A stretch of 64,000 nucleotides of DNA, taken from contig JAAGOF010000115.1 of the NCBI GenBank assembly GCA_010645155.1, forward strand, positions 62,001 through 126,000, read 5' to 3'. This DNA comes from Tigriopus japonicus. Taxonomy: Eukaryota > Arthropoda > Copepoda > Harpacticoida > Harpacticidae. Both the position numbers and the translations under genes were made by a program. The notes beneath the pieces were generated by a model that searched no databases, was not told where the DNA came from, and saw only the letters and a program-made list of their open reading frames with translations. The stretch's first letter is position 1. The number at the start of each line of letters is the position of its first letter. Positions 11,801-24,263 of the stretch are shown here, one piece after another.

Positions 11801-14800
11801 TTAAACTAATTTAACTTTCCAAGTAGCTTCCCAAGACCATGTTCCATATGCAGACTTGATCCATTACATGTCAAGGAGCAAACCAATCCATATTTCATTC
11901 AAATCTATTCACTTGTCAAAATGCTTCGTCAAATTTAGTACATTAACTACATCATATTAGGAAAGAGCTCTCCTTTGCGCAAACAAATGGCGAACACTCA
12001 ATTTAGAAGAAAGCCATTTACTGTAATGTCAACCTATCGGGATTGAAGCAATCCTGATTGTTGTGCTGACAGGTCTTGACTGTGTTTATCATGACAAAAT
12101 TGCTTCTGTCTTCACTACAACTTTGTTATTTGGACATCATCACAATCATTTCCCGTCTGGGAACGTAATTTTTTATTGAGAACATCATTAGGACTGCAGC
12201 AAACTTGCAATGAATGAAGATTCTTCAAAAAAATCCCCTACGAATCGAAGATGTACTTTCTACCATAGATGAAATATGTTTTAAGAGACATCCCTCGTTT
12301 TTTTGGTCCTTCCCTCTTTTATTGAACGCTCTTGGATAATAAATTCGACTTTCATCTTATTATCCATCCAGCTATGCATTGCCCGTGTTCTGGCAAGGAC
12401 AAATTAAAGTTCTTTTTGACGTCAAAAAGAAATCGCCTCGTTCTCCCCTAGAGAGAGAGTTTGAAATGGTCTCGGGAGCTTTCCTTCATTCGTTCGTTTT
12501 TCGCGGGCTCGAACCAAATAGTCTTGTCCTCGGGATTACATTGGCCTCAAGAACAAGTCCAATGTGCAATTATTTTTCAAGGGCTTCTCAACTTGAACTA
12601 CTTCGAATCGAGCAAATACTGCCAATCTTTATTTTTAGATTGCTCCTGGCCTGAATGCCCACTTCTCTCTCTAATTTTTGGTTGCTTTTGAGACGAACCA
12701 AGAACTTTCTGGATAACCAGGCTAACAAAAGCAATTATGATTTTCGGTAGGAAGAATGTAATTTTTGTTTATTGTGATGTCTTTTAACTCAATTTGGTCA
12801 CAGAAGTATAAAGAGTGGAAGGGGTGCAAGGGAATCAGTTTTTCTTCAAATGAGACCTTGCTTATGTTGAGGAGATTTTGGGTTTATATTTTTAGCTCAA
12901 GCGAATGTTGGATTGAAAAGTTATGCCTTCCAAAGCAGGGTGTTCCGAATGGCTTTTTAGGTTTGAATCAAAATACCCAAAGACACCATGGGACTTTTTG
13001 GACCCACAAGTCAATGGGGAACAACTTTTATTGTATTATGTATGTTTAGCCCCAGGGAAAAAGTTATATACCTAAAAACCTATTATTTATAACATTTTTA
13101 AATAATTTATTTAACCCATATTTTGAGACCATTTAATTACCTGATGAATTCAAATTGAATAAAAATTCATTCAGCAGCAGCTGAGTTATTTAACTTTGAA
13201 TGATCCATTTTTGACCCCAAAAAGCCGAAAAACGCTACAGTTATATGAAAAAACAAATTTCCTAAGATTTCACATAGCTTTTCAATATTGCAAAAATAAA
13301 TGATTTTTTTTGAGTTTTGGAACTGATGTCAAAATAACTCAAAAGAATAAAAAATATCGCTTAAAAGGCACTTAAAATACATTTTCCGATAAAAAATATT
13401 TTGCAGTATCAAAGACACTCAAAGTTGGGTAATACTTTAAAGTTTTGAAAGAAATCGGTTTATGTTAAGTTTCGATTTTAGTCCATTTTGAACACGGTCC
13501 CTAGACATATTTATTTGTAATTTTGGCACAACACATATCATAGCGTAATCTAAATAAATATGAAATATGCTTTCCAAAAATCTAGTTTAAGTGCATTTTA
13601 AGTGACATTTTTTATTATTTTGAGCTATTTTGACATTAGTTCCAAAATTCGAAAAATTTCATTTATTTTTGCAATATTGAAAAGCTATATGAAATCTTTG
13701 AGAATTGTTTTTTCATATAAATGTAGCGTTTTTCGGCTCTTGTTTGGGGGTTAGATTTTGGGGTCAAAAATGGACCATTCAAAGTTAAATAACTCAGCTG
13801 TTGCTGAATGAATTTTTATTCAATTTGAATTCATAAGATAACTAAATGGTCTCTAAATATGGGTTAAATAGTTTATTTAAAAATGTTATAATTAATAGGC
13901 TTTTAGGTATATAACTTTTTCCCTGGACCTAAACTTATATAATACAAGAAAGGTAAAGTTGTTTCCCATAAAATTTTGGGTCCAAAAAGTGCCATAATGT
14001 TTTTGGGTATTTTGATTCAAACCTAAAAAGCCATTCGGAACACCGTGAAAGCTAAGTACTAAATAGAGCAAACAATAAATGATTTCGCCCCTTTTGCGGT
14101 TAAAAAGATACCAGAAATGAGCTACTTTATTCATTCTGTGTGCGATAACACACTTAGGTTTGAGAAAGCATAACTTTTTACTCCGACATTCGATTTAGCT
14201 GAAAAACTAAAAAGATATTCCTCCCAATACAAGCCAGCTCTAATTACTAGACGAATGAATTGCTTGGGTGTCTATTAGATATTAAGATATTTATCGCTAG
14301 CCTCTTTGTCCAGAGAGATTCATTGGTTTTTGGATGAAGGGAGAATTGGCAACATAAGCCTTCCTTTCTCTCACGTTTTGCACAAGAGACCCCGTCAAAG
14401 CTCCAAAAATTGACTGGAAATGATTTGTGATTATGCAAATCCTCTTCTCGACACGTCGATCCATAGACAAGTGAAGTGCCAAGGAAGGAGGAGCGTCTAT
14501 TTATGGAGGATAGATAGGATCAATTCCCAGGAGATCCAGCGCCAAATATCGGAAGATGCCATTCATCCTTTGGTACTTGTTACCTTCACGGTTGCAAAGC
14601 ATCTTTCGTTCTCTTTCTTAATAATTGTAACGAGCGATGCCTTTCTTTTGTCCTTTCCCTTTTTCCTACAACCTTTGGATGTTCCTCTTGGTCGGAAATG
14701 GCCTTAAAGCCCATAAAAAAGGACAGGTGATGCAATTAAATTAGCTGAGCAGGAAATATAACGGTTGCGCTCAAAGTTGCTTTCAAGCTGAGAATCGTAT

Positions 14801-17800
14801 CTTCATCCACTGAACTGGCTTTCGGGAATCCTTTTATTGATCTAAATCTGTCAAGATTTTTTTGACTTTTCATCCTTCTACCAAAATCGAAATACAGCCC
14901 TGCTTGTACTCAACGAAATCTTCATCTTATCTCCGTAGGTTCGACTCATCGTCATGTCCAAAATTGAAATGTGGGTGATGAGCCCGAAAGTGAGCAAGAT
15001 TGCCCAAGAGCTATTGACGAGTGTGGCTTTGAATTGCAACACTCACACCCAAATCGACATCGATGTTTTGGGTCATTTCGCCAAGCTTCGGTTCAAGAAC
15101 AAGCCCAACATTAACTTGTATCTCCATTGTATTCGAGAGCTGAGCTTGGCTCATAACGACAATCTTCCTACCATCATCAAGCACACCATCTTCAACGAGT
15201 TGTCCAATGCTCGGAACACCAATAATATGGGCATCATCAACGTAATTTTCACCACAGAACCCGAGCGAGCAGCCTCCAGTTTAGCCTCGGTTTTCATGGA
15301 CCTCTTGTTGCAAAAGGAGGACTATTTGAGAGCTCTGCGGGCATTATTGCGAGAGATCGTGAGGGCTTTACGTTACGACATCAACCTTCAATGCTTTTGC
15401 GCACAACTGATGCAGGAACGGCCCAAAGAAGCCATCTATAAAGATTTTGAGCCCAAAGATCGACTGTTCACCAACCTAACGGATATTATAGTGTTATCGA
15501 TGTTCCTGGGAATCTCGCCTCAAGTACGAGAAGTCATAAATGGACAGTTGAGGAACGATAAGAAGGATACGTCCCCATTGAAAGCATTTCTGAAGCAGGT
15601 AAGAAATTGAAGGCCATCAAATTATGTATAATGATGAGAAAAAACTCATTAGTGATGTTTACTGAAGCTTCCAAAGGCTTTTGAATGCATCTGAATGTGA
15701 ACATGTCTTTTGAAACCATCTTCTTTTTTCCGTTGCTTTTGGTGTCATTTGAAACACGTTGGTGTACATCTAATCAAGAAGCTAGTAGCCCCAAGTGGGT
15801 ATTTGGAAGCAAATTCCCGTCCATTCAATGACATCAGCTCTTGGGAGCACGACGGAAAAGATCTGAAGAAAGTTTTTTACTACATATTTTCTTGCACATG
15901 GGTTTGGCCTTGATCGCCACGTGCAAGAGCAAAAAAGATAAAATTGCTTGACCTATAAAGGGATTTCGTTGTTTAGCCTCTAGAAATGGCGGAATTGACC
16001 TCTTGGTTAGAACCCTTTCGCCTGAATGTGCTCATACTACGGTACATGTCGAAGGCCTCATTCTACACATGAATTGGACTCCAATGTCACCCCAAGCTTT
16101 GCGAACTTTCTTGGACAATTTTTGCTGCCCCAAGTTCGATAAACTTTTCAATTTTCTCCCGTTCAGTATACAGTCTGTCTCAACTTCATCTAGTTTTTTG
16201 ATCTAACTTTGAAACTGGTTCCCATATCCATTCCGACCGTTGATGTCAAGTGAAAACTTTTTCGTTCTCCTTTTGACCGATTGCGAAGTGTGCACTCGCA
16301 ATATTTGTCTGATCTCTCAATTGAGTGCACATAAAAGTAAATCTCCACGAAGCCGGATAGAATGCCAAGAGGCACCCCCCGACATTTGCAGCGATATTTC
16401 AAGGCTCGGAATTTAATTCACGTCTTTCCTAGCCAGGAATGCCAGCAATGTGTTTCAATTTCTGCCTCGTGGACCTTGATGATCTTTTTTTTCTGGGAAC
16501 GGAGAACATTTTCATACGTAGATCTTTCTCGTTTCATGTTCTAGGTGTCGCTAATTCAACGTGATGCCATGTGGTGGTTCCTGGATATGGTGCCCAAATA
16601 CTTTGTTCAAAAAGGCACTTCACCCGCTTTGTTTGCCAAATGTCTCCATAAAATCTTGTTCATGACCAGCCACGATGAGTATTTCCTTATTGATGGTTGG
16701 CCGGGTGAAGTCGATCGCCATGTGTATTTTAAGGCTATTGCCGAAGTTCCACTTCATCAAGACACTCTGATGCGGATTCTTCAGATTGGACTCAACAAGA
16801 ATTTGCCGTTGAATGGCCGAGATACGATCGATTTAGCCGAGTTCTTGGTGAAGAGAGCCGCCAATTTGTACCCATTGGCATCCGAAGATTTTCAGATCTT
16901 GGCCTCGGATAAACCAAATGAGATCATCGAGTGGTTGTTCCAACTAGCAGCGTACGTTGTTCCCGACTCGATTCCCTTACCTCAAGATTATTCACCACCG
17001 TCTTTGGCCATTTCGACAGCTTATTGGAAGGTATGTAGAGGTCATGTGTTTAAGGAACGTGTTGTGATTCTATTATTCCAATGAGGTATAGATGTGATGT
17101 GTACTGAATGTACGTTACAGGAAGGTCTTAACTTGCTTTCTGAAAAGGAATTGGAGCATGATGAATGATCCATTTTAGGTCCCTTTGTACTTGACTGCAG
17201 TTGAAATGTGCTTGATCAATGCACTTGATAAAACGTGTGAGATTATAGATGGGAAGTTAAGTGTATGAGTTCAAAGAGCTTGAATATACCAAAAATTAGG
17301 TGGATGGTCAGTAAATCGCCTGTGGAGTAAACCACGTTTCAAATGCGCCTGAGGACTAGTGAGTACGGTCAATCTGTTGGTAGATCAAATTTCATATAAA
17401 CGGTAATTTTATAAACTTCTATTAATCAGTAACTCTCTTTACAGGGAATCCCATTCCTTGTAGCGGTATTAAAAAATCCGCCCCCCCCCCCAAAAAAAAA
17501 AAAATCTGGCTAGATTTTGGTATACTCGAGATTTTTGAATCAATGAAGCTAACTTGTGACCTGTTTTAGTGTGAAGCACCTCAAGATTGTATAGCTTTGA
17601 TGAGATTCTTTGTACCATCATGCTTTCAGGGTTTATGTCAATAGATGTCTTTGAAAAAGAGCTCTTGTCAAATGTTTCGGCTTTGCTTTGAGTAAAATAA
17701 GTTCCGGCTTTTGTTGAGTTGAGGCGGAAGAATGGACATCAAGAGACGATGAAAGTACACTTCTTGTTTTAAAAGTATATGTTTTGGGTTGGTTGCTAGA

Positions 17801-20800
17801 ATATGTACATAGTTCCGGCTATAAATCTCTATTTTGAGATTGGAGTGACTTTGCGGGGTGCTATTCAAGTATCGCGAGAATGGATTCCTCGCTTTTAAAG
17901 GGAATGCTCTGAAAGGGAAGACGTCAATTTATTAGGGCTGTCTCCATTTTACCGATCTGAATGTCCTTGGGAATAAGAGAACATTTGGAAAGTTGGGAAA
18001 ATTCTTCTCCTGTTTTTGATGTCCCGCTTTCTTTCTACCACATCCTATGTTCGAGTTTTAGTTTGGGTCTCGCTAAAGTTGGAACAAAAGGAAAACGATT
18101 TAACAACGTATTAAGAGACTTTGGCAAGATGATTGTCTTTGTTCAAGAAGTTCCAAAGGCCTTCATTCTAAAGAGGGGTGCCATTATTTTTGGATATGAA
18201 GAAACGCATGTTTGGTTTTAGGAAAATTTGACTCTAAAACTTCGAGTCATCCTCCACAAAGAACTTTGCAGAATAGATTACGACTGGCTGGATTTCTTAA
18301 CAATGTCATTAAATTTTGAGTACTAAATCCACTAGAAATTCATACGTATTCTTTTTTCTCATACTACACACGCAAGTCATCTGCCAAAAAGAATTTTAAA
18401 TAAAGCCTGGTGTTTTTCCTCAAAACACACATTTTCAGCAAGATGAATCAGAAACGAGATCAATGGAAGTGCTATGAGATTATATGAAAATAACAACAAA
18501 AAAAAGGGAAATGTGGAACTCTCATTATGAAATTGAAATTGCAACTGATAGCAGTTTCGCATTGGACTCTCAAGAGAGAAAAAAGGGAACTCTTGACGTT
18601 CCTGGGGTTTTTCCTTTTACAAGAGTTTGGATGCCTTTTTTTCCTCACGTTGGTTCCATCAAAAGTATTTGAAGTTTGACACGAGATTTGACCAGCCAGC
18701 GGTAACAAAGATCCCCTGGAACGACGTCTCAACAGGCACCTAGAAAAAATGAAATGAAACCTCGAGTACGTTGTCTAGAGAGAATAATGTTACGTATGAC
18801 TTCACTCCTTCTTTCTTTTCTTGAGGGTCATATTTTCCACTTGTCTTAGTTGTAATTTATGACCAAGAGAGAATGGTTTGTGCAGAGATGAATGAATTGA
18901 TGGGCGTTGCCTAGGCAGGCCTTATTTTATTGTGTCCATCTGCAATTCTGATGCATAATTTCTGATGAGAGGCCTTTCAAAATATCAGAAGCAATGGTGA
19001 ATGGTTTTGATGTAGGTCCACTGCACCCAAGACAACTAATTAATGAGCCAGAACTCAGCTTCGTGAAGCACAAATGCACTATAAAATAAGGCTTTACGGT
19101 TGTTTGCTTCGTCTGCGTTCTTTTTTAGTTGGTTATTTTTGTATATTTTTGACTAATTGACAGCCTGAAGAAAAAATCATATAGCATTCACTATCAATGG
19201 TTTCTTATTCCATAGAGGGTTGAAAGATTCAAAAGAATCTTCGACGGCTTGTTTTGGGATATGTTGTGAGGTTAAACAACATTATTTACGTCCCTATGTC
19301 TTGACACTTTTATTTCCGCACTTTTTATGAAACATAAATGCGAAAATACACCCACATCTCGACTCTTGACACAAAAATTATCGTCGTAGATCCAAAGAAT
19401 AGGGAGCTAACTGTTAGGAACACAAATGGGCGATGACGTTCAACTTTTGGGCCATGTTCCAAATGGGTAGATTAACTTGAAGGAGACGCTTTATTGTCGT
19501 TGTGCTTGACTCCTTCTGTGTCCATTTCCGTTGGTCCCTCTAGAGAGGTATATTGTTTGCCAACTCTTTTGAAGAGCTAATAAGTGTGCCAAAAGGGGAA
19601 GGGAAAAGGGAAAAGTTAGCCAAGTTCCAAGTTCGCTATTCTATTTGCAGGTCTGGAACATCCTCACCGTGTATTGCGCCTACAATCCGAGCGAATACGG
19701 GGCTAATGCCTGGGAGACCTATCCATCCTTAAGGGCCTTCATGGAGATGTGCATGACGAACCAATTCGTGTTTCCCCCTCCGACCATCGCATCTGGCGAA
19801 GAGGCCGAGGCCTTACGGGCCCAGGAGGTCCAATCCGTCATCGCCGAAAAAGAGGCCATCCTGACGTTCGAAAACCATCTCGCTCAAGACACCATCACCG
19901 AAAGTAACAGTCTGCTTTTACCCCAACTGATCACGTTGAATCCCGATGGTCCGCTCCGCAGGCCCCCTCAGGCCGTCCTTGAGGCTTTGAAGGGCATTAA
20001 CTCACAATTGAGAATTGGCCACTTGCTTTGTCGAAGTCGGAATCCCGATTTCCTCTTGGACATCTTGCAACGACAGGGCACAAGTCAAGCCATGCCTTGG
20101 CTGGCGGATCTCGTGGAATCCAGTGAGGGCTCTCTGAATGTGCTTCCTGTTCAGTGTTTGTGCGAGTTCCTGTTGAATAGTGACCTGAACCTTCAAGTCA
20201 AGAGCGAGTACACCGATGAAATGAACCGCGAGATCGAGGCCAAGAAGCACAAGCAGCGTCAACTGCTCCAACACCTTCAGAGCTTGCTGCAAAATTCACA
20301 GAGCGACCCGAGGTCTTGTTTCGAGACCTTAGATTACTTCCTCCGACGATTGAGCTCCCATCAGACTCACCAGCGATTGCAAGCTCTCAAGGGACTCAAG
20401 ATGATTTTGACACCCTATCAGAGCGATGAGACCTCAGAGACTGGCGGATCTGGTTCGAATCCCATGGAAGTAGACGAGGCTCTGGATGATAACAAGTGGC
20501 TCCTTCATCACTTGACCAGTCTTCCGTTCTTTGACGAGTTCTTTCCGCACATTTCGGCTGCTCTACGTACGGCCTGTCAAGTCGAGAACGAGCCCAATGT
20601 GGTTGGTCTGTATATGCAGTTTCTTTGCCGTTATCGACCGAGTGGTTATGGAGATGAGACAGAGTTGTGTCTCGATATGGCCTCCATCATTGTGGAACGG
20701 TCCACCATTCTCCCGGCCATTCTTCTGGGTCCGTTATGCAAATCTAGTTGTGCGAGTGAGACTTTCTATCACCTGCTGTATCTCTTCACTCAATTCATGA

Positions 20801-23800
20801 AACGTACGCGAGATCCAGCCAATAGCGAAGCTGGACCTAGTGGATGGTCGTCTGAAAACCAAGCAGAATTGATCACCGTCGTCTGGGGACCCTCCAATCT
20901 CTCGGCCACTCTCCACTTTTTTGTGGTTCACGCTCAAATTATCTTGCTTACCTTTCAGCCAGATGAGAAATGTAAGGGACCGTTCCAGGAAATGCTTCAG
21001 GTTTGGTTCCCACCGGATCTAAGCTTGCATCCGAAAGCATTTCTGGTGGACACGAGGGAGGAAGCCGTCCTTATCCCCGATTGGTTGAAACTGAAAATGA
21101 TCCGCTCAGACGTGTCGGCCTTGGTCGATGCGGCTCTCAACGAACTCGAAGCGAGTCAATTGATCCTGTTTATCCAATCGTTTGGCATTCCAGTGGCCTC
21201 CATGTCCAAATTACTTCAGGCTCTTGATGTGGCAGTACGTTTAGACTCAGTGGGAGTCAATGAAGCGGTTTTGGATAAAAATTATATGGGCCAATTGGTG
21301 GCTGTGCAACATCGACGAGGAGCTACCGGGGGACACGTGTTTGCCAATGCCCTACATTTGCAATTGCATACCGGCGAACAGAGAGAGCAGACCACTCACG
21401 AAAAGATGGCCGCCGTCGGCAGGCTTTCCGAGCCTATCATTCCTCCTCGTTCCACGGCAATGATCCCTCCTGGTCATGTTCGCAACACTTTATTGCACTT
21501 GTTTGATGTCGGATCACCATCTCGCATGACAATGAAGGAAAAGCAGGACACCTTTAGAACCTTGCAGAAGTTCTTGGCACGAGAAATATCCGATGACAGT
21601 CCATCGAAGCCGATTCTTGAGGCCATTGTCAAAGCCCTGGATTCAATTCTAAAATCTGATCTTCGCTCGGCCTTTGTTCAATCCATGGCTCAGCGCACAG
21701 CCTTCTCATGTGGATTGTTTCGCCTCATTTCATCGTCAATGTCTCGTCCACCCTTGAACAATCTACCAACTTCAAAGGTTCTCATTCAAGTTGGTGACAT
21801 TTTAGTCGATGAGATCGCTCTAAAAGGTCTCAAAAGCCCACTCACGGCCTTGGTCGAGAACTATAAGCAACGTATGGGCATCCTATCCGAGCCAGAAGTG
21901 AAAGAGGAACCCCTGTTTGATCCATCGACGGGTTCATTGGACGAAGAGGTGGCCTTAAACAAGTTGAGTCGTACCTCTACAGCAGTGTTCGAAACACAAG
22001 TGAAACAGATGGTTAAAAATGCATTGAAAAGACGCTCCACCGGTCCCTTGGTCAATTCCATGTCCCAACTACTTCTTCAAGAAGCCAAGGAGAAGCAGCA
22101 AATTGATTTAATGGAGCGGAAAGGCATGAAAATCGAGAGGGAACTAGACGACAAAGGTCTTCGTGAAAGTGAGGCTAAATCGAAAGTGGGCCTTCTTGTC
22201 GACTGGCTGGAACTATTGGATCCCGAGCTCATTCAAGTTAGCCCCGAAATCCAGCAGCAGCTTCTCTTCTCCAAGTGTCTATTAAAGAGCTCTGGAGTGG
22301 CTTTACGACGGGAACGCTCGGCTCAGCCATATCTATTATCGATGCTTACACATCAAGCCAGTTGGAACAAGTTGCGCGAGACCATTGATTACGTTCTAAG
22401 AGATTTCGATCCCGGTCTGGATGCCGAGGCCGTATTGGATTTCTTGAGCTCATGTATTCTCATTCCCAAGCTGTGGCACGGACGTGACAAGCATCTACCC
22501 AAGCACGAGACACCTCAGGATGTTTTGGCTCTCACCTGGCCACAGTTGGCCGTTATGATCGACTACCTTCTCCAAGAGGCGCATGATTCGGCTGCCCAAG
22601 ATACGGCCTCCATATTTCGTCACCGGATTCCATTGGTGATCCGCTGCTTGAATGATGCCCATAAAGCGAGGGCTGTCGTCGACTATCTCATCCTCAAGTT
22701 GGCTCAACCCAATCAGAGAGCAGAGGACGAGAAACGGGTGGTTGCCCCCAAGACCGTGGTCCAAGAGCTGTTGCTTCAGATCTACATGAAGATGCCGAGT
22801 TGTTTACTTCACCTGACCGACGCCGAGTCCCATTTGCCTCGAGACTTGAAGGCCTTTGGAAACACGAGTGTGGTGGACACGGTGGCTCACACGCTTCTGT
22901 CGGCCTTGTCAGCCACTCAACATGGCCGTCAATGGGGGGTTCAGATGTTGGAGTTTGAGTCAGCCATCCGCAAATTGACCTCGTCGCATCCTCTTTTGAT
23001 GCTGCGCAACGTCCCATTGATTGCGGCCTCGCTCAAGGGTCGCACGGACTACGACTTCTCGTTCTTCCGCAGTCGGAACCACATGACTTTGTATAACATT
23101 GCTCTGGGATTATTGGAGCTTTTGAAGCCATACGTGTTTCGGCCGGAATACCAAGAACCCCTTCAGGCTGCCTTGGGGTGCTACTTTGATATGCTTGGAG
23201 CCTACTTCCACCGGCGGGATTCAATCTTCGGCCTCATTGACAAGTTCCTCACGTTCCTTCACGATTACCTAGCCCACCAACCGCAGACTGCGTCGAAGTT
23301 CATCGTGGACGAAGGACAGATCCTGCCTGAGTTGGCAAGTGCCATGCCTAATATGAATTCCCTCAAACAGCTGGTGGCTTGCATCAACTTCGCGGCCGAA
23401 GGGGTGGCCAACAGTACCACAGGCTCGAATTATGCTTTGCTCGAAAAGCGTGAGGCTGCTAATGAGGCCAATCGGCTCTTGAATAACCTCTCGTTAACCA
23501 ATTTGGAAGAGGATATTGCAGCTATCTTGTTGGAAGTGAACAATCTGGCTGTGGCCAAACCCATAATTTTGGAGCACTTTGTGGACGAGACCAACTATTA
23601 TCTGTCCCATCCCAGCAAAGGAGTGCGAAACCAAGCCTACAACCTGCTTCTCAAACTTCTTCGCTCCTCGCCAAAGTCCTCTCGACAAGTGGTTTTGTCT
23701 TACATCGGTTGTCTGGAATCAGGCCATCCGGCTGTGATCCAGAGTGCTTTAGAGAAGTTGCCTGACATTGCTGTTCTCTGTGAGGAAAGGCTCTGCACGA

Positions 23801-23901
23801 TCCTTCAAACAGTTTTCGCTTTGGGTCTGTACTCTAATATGAGCGTGACACAATACATCATGGAGACCGTGGCCGTTCTCAACGCTCGTCTGGGTTACTA
23901 A
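8804..23901 (+). CDS. IntS1: Integrator complex subunit 1 (2152 aa, five exons)
   Basis: IntS1 is the large scaffold subunit of the nuclear Integrator complex, which cleaves nascent snRNA and other Pol II transcripts. Exons are 8804-8879, 8968-9953, 14939-15598, 16545-17030 and 19651-23901, all joined by GT-AG introns in matching phase. The start MASRKPGKAMPALPNDFIAL resembles the conserved N-terminus (GDFIALG in vertebrates). Recognisable blocks follow in family order: LCGAVRQLRALRAKPD and GERIWVDHPDCKGFVDN (exon 2); LTSACGLPEV into KIEMWVMSP (DUF3677 region, across exons 2 and 3); ALRALLREIVRALR; VSLIQRDAMWWF; SLAISTAYWK-type end of exon 4; LLCRSRNPDFLLDILQRQ, MPWLADLVESSEGS, VLPVQCLCEFLL, VLLVDWLELLDPE-like. 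The protein is an all-helical HEAT-like repeat scaffold, close to human length (about 2190 aa). Exon 2 is unusually GC- and Gly-rich. A poly(A) signal lies at 23966-23971. Expected to be a constitutive housekeeping gene. Confidence 0.96.
10860..11440. repeat. Fold-back element with 29-bp tandem repeat in IntS1 intron 2
   Basis: At 11322-11408 a 29-bp unit (core CACTGTGACCTACTTACTTG) is repeated three times in tandem, with a diverged copy just before it. The same GTGACC word appears inverted at 10935-10970 (GGTCACAAGGTAAAAATG, AAAGGTCACAG), and the right end carries GTGACCTTTTTACC. The two sides can pair, so this looks like a fold-back transposon with subterminal repeats. Outer limits are approximate. 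Confidence 0.5.
12799..14325. mobile_element. CACTG-ended inverted-repeat element (copy B), split by a nested element
   Basis: Left part (12799-12935) and right part (14048-14325) are related to the two long inverted arms of the element at about 55974-56409. Shared words include AAATGAGACCTTGC, CGAATGTTGGATTGAAAAG versus inverted CTCCGACATTCG, and AAAGTTATGCC versus inverted GCATAACTTTTT. The middle is occupied by an unrelated 1.1-kb fold-back element (12936-14047). It lies in IntS1 intron 2 and has no coding capacity. Confidence 0.7.
12936..14047. mobile_element. Long fold-back element with about 460-bp inverted arms (hAT-like ends)
   Basis: The arms run from 12936 to about 13390 and from about 13570 to 14047 and are imperfect reverse complements along nearly their full length. 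The left end reads CAGGGTGTTCCGAATGGC and the right end, read backwards, CACGGTGTTCCGAATGGC. AAAG flanks both sides (12932-12935, 14048-14051), a possible short target duplication. If transcribed with the IntS1 pre-mRNA it would form a very long hairpin. No open frame of note. Confidence 0.8.
17425..17495 (-). repeat. Dispersed repeat with internal palindrome (copy 2, inverted)
   Basis: In IntS1 intron 4, CTTTACAGGGAATCCCATTC, CTTGTAGCGGTATT and a long C run are the reverse complement of the block at 7140-7200. A poly(A) run follows. This is the same dispersed family, with element limits unknown. Confidence 0.5.
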
Positions 23902-23965
23902 TTTGATGGAAACCTACTGGACAATGTTATCTATGTGACGCCGTGTAAGCAATAATAGGAAGCAC

Positions 23966-23971
23966 AATAAA
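23966..23971 (+). terminator. Poly(A) signal of IntS1
   Basis: AATAAA lies 65 bp after the IntS1 stop codon. It is followed by the convergent end of the esterase-like gene, whose stop is at 24264. Confidence 0.7.
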
Positions 23972-24263
23972 GGCGCTAAAAGAAGCATGTCGTTGCCAAC
24001 GACCACCTTGTCCACTCGATCTGACCCTCTGTTTCCAGAGACATTCTTCCCGTCCCTCTATTCTTCCTTTCAAACCCATCGTTTTTCCTGTCAGTCATGG
24101 TAGGAAAGCCGCTTTCTTTTGCTCCATGAAACTAATGTTCAATTAACTTGATGAATGATGATGGATTAAGAAAAAGATAATTGGTCAAAACCAGAAGAGC
24201 TTTCAAGCATTCTTTTATCACGTTTTATATATTTCTCAAATGTTGAGTAGACAACCACTTCAT

